From: Halalkalibacter oceani
GTDB taxonomy: Bacteria > Bacillota > Bacilli > Bacillales > Bacillaceae_D
Direction: 5' to 3'
Assembly (NCBI RefSeq): GCF_040544555.1
Contig: NZ_JBEPKD010000020.1
Span: 1 to 64,000, forward strand
DNA length: 64,000 nucleotides
The position numbers were made by a program, and so were the translations under genes. The stretch's first letter is position 1; every line of letters starts with the position of its first letter. The notes below the pieces were generated by a model. That model was not told the origin of the DNA. It ran no database searches and saw nothing but the letters and a program-made list of their open reading frames with translations. Positions 59,478 to 64,000 of the stretch are shown here, in pieces.

Positions 59478-60745
59478 TTACTGTATTGATTGTTTTGATT
59501 TTTATCTTCCTGTTTTCAAGTACTCCGATTTTTGTGTCGCTTGGATTGGCTTCTTTTGCAACGGTGCTTTTGACAACGGACATTAACCCGATGATTTTGA
59601 TACAGCGTCTGTTTGGCGGACTGGATCAGTTTGCGTTAATGGCGCTGCCGTTTTTCATCTTAGCAGCCAATATTATGGAAGTCGGCGGTTTGTCAAAACG
59701 GATTTTGGATTGGGCTCGTGCGATGGTCGGTCATATCTCCGGTGGAGTGGCGATGACGAGTCAGGTTTCGAGTATGTTCTTTGGGGCGCTTTCTGGTTCG
59801 AGTCCGGCGACAGTCGTCGCGATCGGAAAGATTATGTACCCTGAAATGATCAGAGGAAAGTATCATAACTGGTTTGCGGCGGGACTTTTGGCTTCAGCCG
59901 GTTCGGTTTCCCTTATTATTCCACCAAGTATCACGTTAATCATCTTCGGTTCCGTGACAGGTGTCTCTGTCGGACAGCTTTTTATCGCCGGTATCGGAGC
60001 GGGTCTCATTTATGGGCTTTCCTCTATTATTTATATTTATTTCTACGCCCGGAAGCATAATCTTGAGCGTGATAAGCGGGCAACGAGGCAGGAACTGCTG
60101 AGCACGACTTATAAAGCCGGCTGGGCTTTGCTGATTCCGGTCATTATTCTTGGCGGGATTTACGGCGGGATTTTCACTCCGACAGAAGCAGCTGGTGTCT
60201 CTGCGGTATATGCGTTATTAATCAGTATGTTTGTTTATAAGGAAATGACATTAAAGAAATTATACCGCGTTTGTATCGACTCCGGGATTTTAACGGCCCA
60301 GGTACTCGTTCTTGTCGCCGCTGCCCAGGTGCTCGGCTGGATGCTGACGAGAGGTCAGGTGCCGCAAACAATTGCCGGCTGGATGACGAGTACGATCGAG
60401 TCACCATTTATGTTCTTGATAATTCTGAATGTTGTGTTACTTGTGCTCGGGATGTTTATGGAGGGCGTCGCAGCTATTATTATTGTCGCTCCACTTATTT
60501 TCCCGACGGCAATGGCAATGGGAATCGACCCTGTTCATTTAGGGGTTATTATGATTTCGAATTTGGCAATCGGCATGTACACTCCGCCGTTTGGAATCAA
60601 TATATTCGTCACCCAGGGGATAACCGGATTAAAAATGGGCGAAATGATGCCGGGCTTACTCCGTTTCTTCGCGGTCAATGTCCTTGCCTTGCTCGTCATT
60701 ACGTATGTACCGGATGCATCTTTATTCTTGCTGCGTCTGTTGTAA
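59474..60745 (+). CDS. dctM: TRAP transporter large membrane subunit, DctM family
   Basis: A 423-residue, about 11-12-helix permease. DctM motifs: LFGGLDQFALMALPFFILAANIM, MTSQVSSMFFGALSGSSPATVVAIG, ASAGSVSLIIPPSITLIIFG, IPVIILGGIYGGIFTPTEAAGVSAVYAL and ISNLAIGMYTPPFGINIFV. Twin symmetry (GSxxA and P-P hairpins) marks sodium-coupled transport. The start overlaps the dctQ stop by 4 nt. Confidence 0.95.
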   Translation: MITVLIVLIFIFLFSSTPIFVSLGLASFATVLLTTDINPMILIQRLFGGLDQFALMALPFFILAANIMEVGGLSKRILDWARAMVGHISGGVAMTSQVSSMFFGALSGSSPATVVAIGKIMYPEMIRGKYHNWFAAGLLASAGSVSLIIPPSITLIIFGSVTGVSVGQLFIAGIGAGLIYGLSSIIYIYFYARKHNLERDKRATRQELLSTTYKAGWALLIPVIILGGIYGGIFTPTEAAGVSAVYALLISMFVYKEMTLKKLYRVCIDSGILTAQVLVLVAAAQVLGWMLTRGQVPQTIAGWMTSTIESPFMFLIILNVVLLVLGMFMEGVAAIIIVAPLIFPTAMAMGIDPVHLGVIMISNLAIGMYTPPFGINIFVTQGITGLKMGEMMPGLLRFFAVNVLALLVITYVPDASLFLLRLL

Positions 60746-60775
60746 TGTATCTCGCTAACAGGGGAGGATCGAAAA

Positions 60776-62380
60776 ATGGCCACTTCATTGAAAAAATTAC
60801 TGAAAATTGGCGGCCTGCGCCACTGTAAGGTGGTTGCCGGCCATCAAGGCCTTGAGAAAAGCGTATCTTATGTGACGGTGATGGAAGTCCCGGATATTAT
60901 TAATTGGTTAAAGGGAAACGAATTGCTGCTCACGAGTTTATATCCGATTAAGGACGATCCTGCCGCCCAGCTTGAACTGATTGATCGCTTGTATGAAGTC
61001 GGGACAACGGCGGTGGCGGTGAAACCAAACCGTTTTATCGGGGCGATTCCGGACGAGATGAAAAGAAAGGCTGACGAATACGGGATGCCTCTTCTGGAAA
61101 TCCCGGAGGAAATCTCCTACCTGGATATTCTCTCACCGGCCATGAATGTCATTTTCGATGAAAAGGTAGTTCTTCAAGAGGATCTCGATCAAACAAGTCA
61201 CTTATTAAGTGAAATTTCCCTGTATGAAAATGGGTTAAGCAGTTTTATGGATACGTTGGCGCTGCTGACGAAAACAGAGGTTTACTTGGAGGCGTTGGCC
61301 CCTTATATTGAAGTTCCCCCGCAAAAGCATGAGCTCGCTCCTTTAACAACCCAACAAGTCAATGAATTAAAGGTTGTCCAGCGCGCTGTGCGGATGCCAA
61401 GAAGGAAGCAGGGCGAAGCACTGGAAGATTGCATTGTCTCTCCGATCATTATTGATGGGGAGTTGCAAGGGACGGTTTCAAGCTTCCATTCTCGTTCTGA
61501 ATACATCGAGATGGAGCTGGCAATTTTAGAAAAGGCATCGATGCTATTGTCATTAGAGTTTCTGCGGAAAAAAGTAAAATACGACATAGAGCAGCAATAT
61601 CGCAACGACTTCTTCCGTGATTTGTTTTTCAACCAATTTATTAACAAACAGGATTTGATTGATAAAGGGAAAATGTACGGCTATCAGGCGGAGGAAGCCT
61701 ATGTCTGCATCTCTGTCAGCGGCAAGGAGGTGGAGGACGGCAAGCTGTTTGCTTCCGCGCTTGGCCGAATTGAAAGTGTGCTGACCCAGGTTGAGGAAGA
61801 CGTCGTTGTCGGTGCCGTCCGCCATTCTTTGTACGTCCTGTTGCCCGTAAAAGGCAGAACAAAGCCGGAGCTTAAGAAAATGATCGGTCAGTTCGCGACT
61901 GGAATTAAACAAGTGGTGCAGATAGATGTGTCTCTCGGAGTCGGCCGAACGTACAGTGGAGTAGACGGATTGCGTAAAAGCTTTCGGGAAGCTGAGCAAG
62001 CGGTCGTGTTTGGTCCGGTCTTCTGGAAGGATCAGCCGATTATCTATTTCACCAATCTTGGGGCTTATCGCTTAATTGCCCTGATTGAAAACAGGGATGA
62101 ACTGGAACAGTTTTATGATGAAACAGTCGGCCCGCTTGCCAAAAATGATTTGGACAGCGAATTGAATCTTGTTGAAACGCTGGAACAATATTTTAAGCAT
62201 AATGAATCATTAACGGAAACGGCGAAGGATTTGTTTATTCACGTCAACACACTGAAATACCGGCTTCAGAAAATAAAAGCCATTTCAGGCTTGAACCTCC
62301 AAAAAACAGAGGAAAAGCTAATGCTGAATATGGGATTGAAAATACATCGCTATCTGGAAAGCGACTGTCGATTTAGATAG
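60776..62380 (+). CDS. PucR-family transcriptional regulator
   Basis: A 534-residue regulator. It has an N-terminal PucR sensor domain (about 5-125: LLKIGGLRHCKVVAGHQGLE, VTVMEVPDIINWLKGNELLL) and a central GGDEF-like/GAF-like region. The C-terminal PucR helix-turn-helix (HNESLTETAKDLFIHVNTLK, YRLQKIKAISGLNL) is intact. PucR in B. subtilis responds to purine catabolites such as allantoin; family members usually activate nearby degradation genes. Its placement between TRAP genes and an amidohydrolase gene suggests it controls this locus. Good RBS (GGGGAGG) before ATG. Confidence 0.92.
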   Translation: MATSLKKLLKIGGLRHCKVVAGHQGLEKSVSYVTVMEVPDIINWLKGNELLLTSLYPIKDDPAAQLELIDRLYEVGTTAVAVKPNRFIGAIPDEMKRKADEYGMPLLEIPEEISYLDILSPAMNVIFDEKVVLQEDLDQTSHLLSEISLYENGLSSFMDTLALLTKTEVYLEALAPYIEVPPQKHELAPLTTQQVNELKVVQRAVRMPRRKQGEALEDCIVSPIIIDGELQGTVSSFHSRSEYIEMELAILEKASMLLSLEFLRKKVKYDIEQQYRNDFFRDLFFNQFINKQDLIDKGKMYGYQAEEAYVCISVSGKEVEDGKLFASALGRIESVLTQVEEDVVVGAVRHSLYVLLPVKGRTKPELKKMIGQFATGIKQVVQIDVSLGVGRTYSGVDGLRKSFREAEQAVVFGPVFWKDQPIIYFTNLGAYRLIALIENRDELEQFYDETVGPLAKNDLDSELNLVETLEQYFKHNESLTETAKDLFIHVNTLKYRLQKIKAISGLNLQKTEEKLMLNMGLKIHRYLESDCRFR

Positions 62381-62406
62381 TGAAACAATCAGATTGTTAT
62401 CTAAAT
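62371..62406. promoter_or_regulatory. Compound palindrome after the PucR-family gene
   Basis: ATTTAGATA (62371-62379) and TATCTAAAT (62398-62406) enclose AACAATC/GATTGTT. The left arm includes the stop codon. The TATCTAA core matches the boxes upstream of dctP, so it may be an operator for the amidohydrolase gene; no U-run supports a terminator. A weak promoter candidate (TTAACC, 18-nt spacer, TATAAC) lies at about 62416-62445. Confidence 0.45.
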
Positions 62407-62485
62407 GAACAAAGGTTAACCACCGCTTAAAACGGAATGTATAACAGCATGAGAACAACTATGAATAAATTGAGGGTGGTTTTGC

Positions 62486-63745
62486 ATGAATAGAATTCGA
62501 GTGGTTCAAACGTTAGAAAAAATTAGCAAAATAGGCGCCACCGCTAATGGCATGGAGCGGATTGCCTATTCTGAGGCGGAAAGACAGGCCAAGCAATTTG
62601 TGCGCGAGCAATGTGAACAGCTTGGGATGACGGTGAGAGAAGATGAAGCAGGAAATCTCATTGCCCGTAAGGAAGGCATTGACCCGTCCCTGCCGGCTGT
62701 AGCGGTCGGTTCTCATCTCGATACCGTCTATAATGGCGGGAAGTATGACGGAACGCTTGGTGTGATTGCCGGGCTGGAAATCGTCAGAATGCTGGCAGAG
62801 GAGGAAATCAATACGCTGCATCCCGTTGAACTGATTGCCTTTGCTTGTGAGGAATCGGCGCGATTTAATGCTTCAACGCTCGGCAGTAAAGCAATGACAG
62901 GTTTTCTTGATTTGGATTCGCTTCGGTCCTTGAAGGATAAGGATGATCGTTCAATCCAAGAAGTAGTAGCAGAGCAGGGGCTGGAATTTGAGTCCATGAC
63001 GAACGCGGCCCGGAGCAAAGAAGATATTAAAGTCTTTCTTGAGCTTCATATTGAACAGGGCAGTAAATTAATCGATCGTAACAAGACGATCGGCGTTGTG
63101 ACAGGGATTGCCGCCCCGATGCGACTATCACTTACCATTGACGGAAAAAGCTCTCACTCGGGTACAACAGGGATGAAGAACCGGAGCGATGCCTTTTTGG
63201 CAGCGGCCGAATTGTCACTGATTGTGGAAAAAGCAGCACTTGCCGAAGAGCAGTATGAAACGGTCGCAACCGTGGGTGTTGTCGATGTTTTACCTGGAGC
63301 TATGAATGTCGTCCCGGGGAAATCATCGCTCAAGATTGACATCCGCAGCACGAATGGGGAATCAAGAAAGCGCGTCCTTGCCGCGATTAAGCAGGAAATC
63401 GAAAGAGTGGAGCAGTCACGCAACGTAAAGGTGACGATTGATTGGAAAACAGAAGAAGAGCCGGTGATGATGGATGAAATGCTCGTCAAGAAAATGGCGA
63501 CCATTTGTGAAAACCGGCGTATCCCCTATTCCTTTTTGCCAAGCGGGGCGGGCCATGACTCGATGTACATGGCGAAACGCTGGCCGACTGCACTGCTGTT
63601 TGTTCCTTCCGTTGACGGTCTGAGCCATCACCCGGATGAATTTACAGAGGCTGGCGATATCATGACAGGCATTGGTGTCATGAAGGAAGCTGTTTTAGCG
63701 TATGCCATTGAAGTTAACAACAAGAGTAAAAGGAGAAAAGCATAA
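62486..63745 (+). CDS. M20-family N-carbamoyl/ureido amidohydrolase
   Basis: A 419-residue zinc hydrolase of the AllC / N-carbamoyl-L-amino-acid hydrolase / beta-ureidopropionase type. Metal ligands appear in VGSHLDTVYNGGKYDGTLGV, ACEESARFN (the catalytic EE pair), ELHIEQG and GLSHHPDEF. The dimerisation lid has SSHSGTTGMKNRSDAFLAA, and LPSGAGHDSMYMAKR contacts substrate. It would release ammonia and CO2 from a carbamoyl group. The exact substrate (allantoate, ureidoglycolate or N-carbamoyl beta-amino acid) is undetermined. The stop overlaps the next start (TAATG). Confidence 0.88.
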   Translation: MNRIRVVQTLEKISKIGATANGMERIAYSEAERQAKQFVREQCEQLGMTVREDEAGNLIARKEGIDPSLPAVAVGSHLDTVYNGGKYDGTLGVIAGLEIVRMLAEEEINTLHPVELIAFACEESARFNASTLGSKAMTGFLDLDSLRSLKDKDDRSIQEVVAEQGLEFESMTNAARSKEDIKVFLELHIEQGSKLIDRNKTIGVVTGIAAPMRLSLTIDGKSSHSGTTGMKNRSDAFLAAAELSLIVEKAALAEEQYETVATVGVVDVLPGAMNVVPGKSSLKIDIRSTNGESRKRVLAAIKQEIERVEQSRNVKVTIDWKTEEEPVMMDEMLVKKMATICENRRIPYSFLPSGAGHDSMYMAKRWPTALLFVPSVDGLSHHPDEFTEAGDIMTGIGVMKEAVLAYAIEVNNKSKRRKA

Positions 63746-64000
63746 TGAAAGCACAACAAGTCACGATCCTGACAAATGTACAAGTGAGTGAACGCTATTG
63801 GCATATGACAGTCGATACGAGTGAAATCGCCGAGAAGGTGCATCCGGGCCAGTTTTTTAATATTCTTTGTGAACAAAGCGTCTATCCTTTTTTAAGAAGA
63901 CCGCTCAGTGTGTACCGCATTGATGATGAGGCAAATACGCTTGAATTTCTCTATCTCGTAAAAGGACTCGGCACAACAAAAATGACAGAATTCAAGGCAG
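63745..64000 (+). CDS. PyrK-like dihydroorotate dehydrogenase electron-transfer subunit (partial)
   Basis: Only the first 85 codons are in the window. KAQQVTILTNVQVSERYWHM begins a ferredoxin-reductase-type beta barrel, and PFLRRPLSVYRIDDE is the FAD-binding R-x-S/Y motif of PyrK. In pyrimidine synthesis PyrK pairs with PyrD. Here the gene is coupled (TAATG) to an amidohydrolase instead, so a catabolic flavin dehydrogenase is likely, perhaps with a PyrD-like partner just outside. The [2Fe-2S] cysteines would lie beyond the window edge. Confidence 0.8.
   Translation, partial: MKAQQVTILTNVQVSERYWHMTVDTSEIAEKVHPGQFFNILCEQSVYPFLRRPLSVYRIDDEANTLEFLYLVKGLGTTKMTEFKA

Noticed and set aside
1..64000. 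Transfer RNA or ribosomal RNA genes
   Set aside because: No cloverleaf with CCA-type acceptor and TTCRANNC arm, and no rRNA-like conserved blocks, were recognised by eye; a tRNAscan run would be decisive.

Overview
The window is chromosomal DNA from an endospore-forming member of the Bacillaceae. Evidence is the gene content and order: nad genes, safA, a CoxA-like lipoprotein gene, bofC, ruvAB, queA-tgt-yajC, spoVB, comN, secD/secF, recJ, apt, relA, dtd, hisS-aspS, 6S RNA, tcdA, rarA, cymR, iscS, mnmA, a TPR gene, recD2, alaS, reoM, yqgF, mltG, trmR-trhP1-trhP2, udk and greA. From memory this matches the Bacillus subtilis backbone. ATG, GTG and TTG starts with strong AGGAGG-type sites, T-box leaders and U-rich terminators fit as well. 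The genus cannot be named from the sequence alone. secD and secF are separate genes here, unlike the fused secDF of B. subtilis.

Layout. 0-5.5 kb: NAD synthesis, with niaR-nifS divergent from nadB-nadC-nadA and a shared promoter/operator region. 5.7-9.1 kb: sporulation genes safA (with two large tandem repeats), coxA-like and bofC. 9.1-13.7 kb: ruvA-ruvB and queA-tgt-yajC. 13.8-19.1 kb: membrane proteins (TIGR04086, ArsB/NhaD-type permease, DUF421, SpoVB, Sm_multidrug_ex) and comN. 19.2-29 kb: secD-secF, a CDF transporter, lapA, recJ, apt, relA, dtd. 29-33 kb: a small ORF missed by length filters, a His T-box and hisS-aspS. 33.3-37.2 kb: 6S RNA, then a patchwork of intergenic repeats and transposase relics around tcdA, an RsfA-like regulator and a short-chain dehydrogenase. 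37.3-44.9 kb: rarA, cymR, iscS-mnmA-TPR-recD2. 45-57 kb: yrrD-like, zinc ribbon, AI-2E permease, Ala T-box and alaS, reoM-yqgF-DUF1292, mltG, the wobble-uridine genes trmR-trhP1-trhP2, udk and greA.

57.2 kb to the right edge looks like an accessory catabolic region. It holds an AT-rich control region with a catabolite-repression-like site and repeated ATCTRACAT boxes, a TRAP transporter (DctP, DctQ, DctM), a PucR-family activator, an M20 ureido-amidohydrolase, and the start of a PyrK-like flavin/iron-sulfur subunit. I infer uptake and breakdown of a ureide- or pyrimidine-type nitrogen compound; the substrate is unknown.

The most unusual signal outside the genes is two families of structured intergenic repeats. 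Family A (about 85-130 nt) has nested hairpins and often ends in an AAGAAAA..TTTTCTT hairpin close to a ribosome binding site. Family B (about 75-115 nt) is centred on CCGTTGTGAG..CTCACAACGG. Both occur at several loci in both orientations. Their stems differ in sequence but keep pairing, which suggests selection on RNA or DNA structure.
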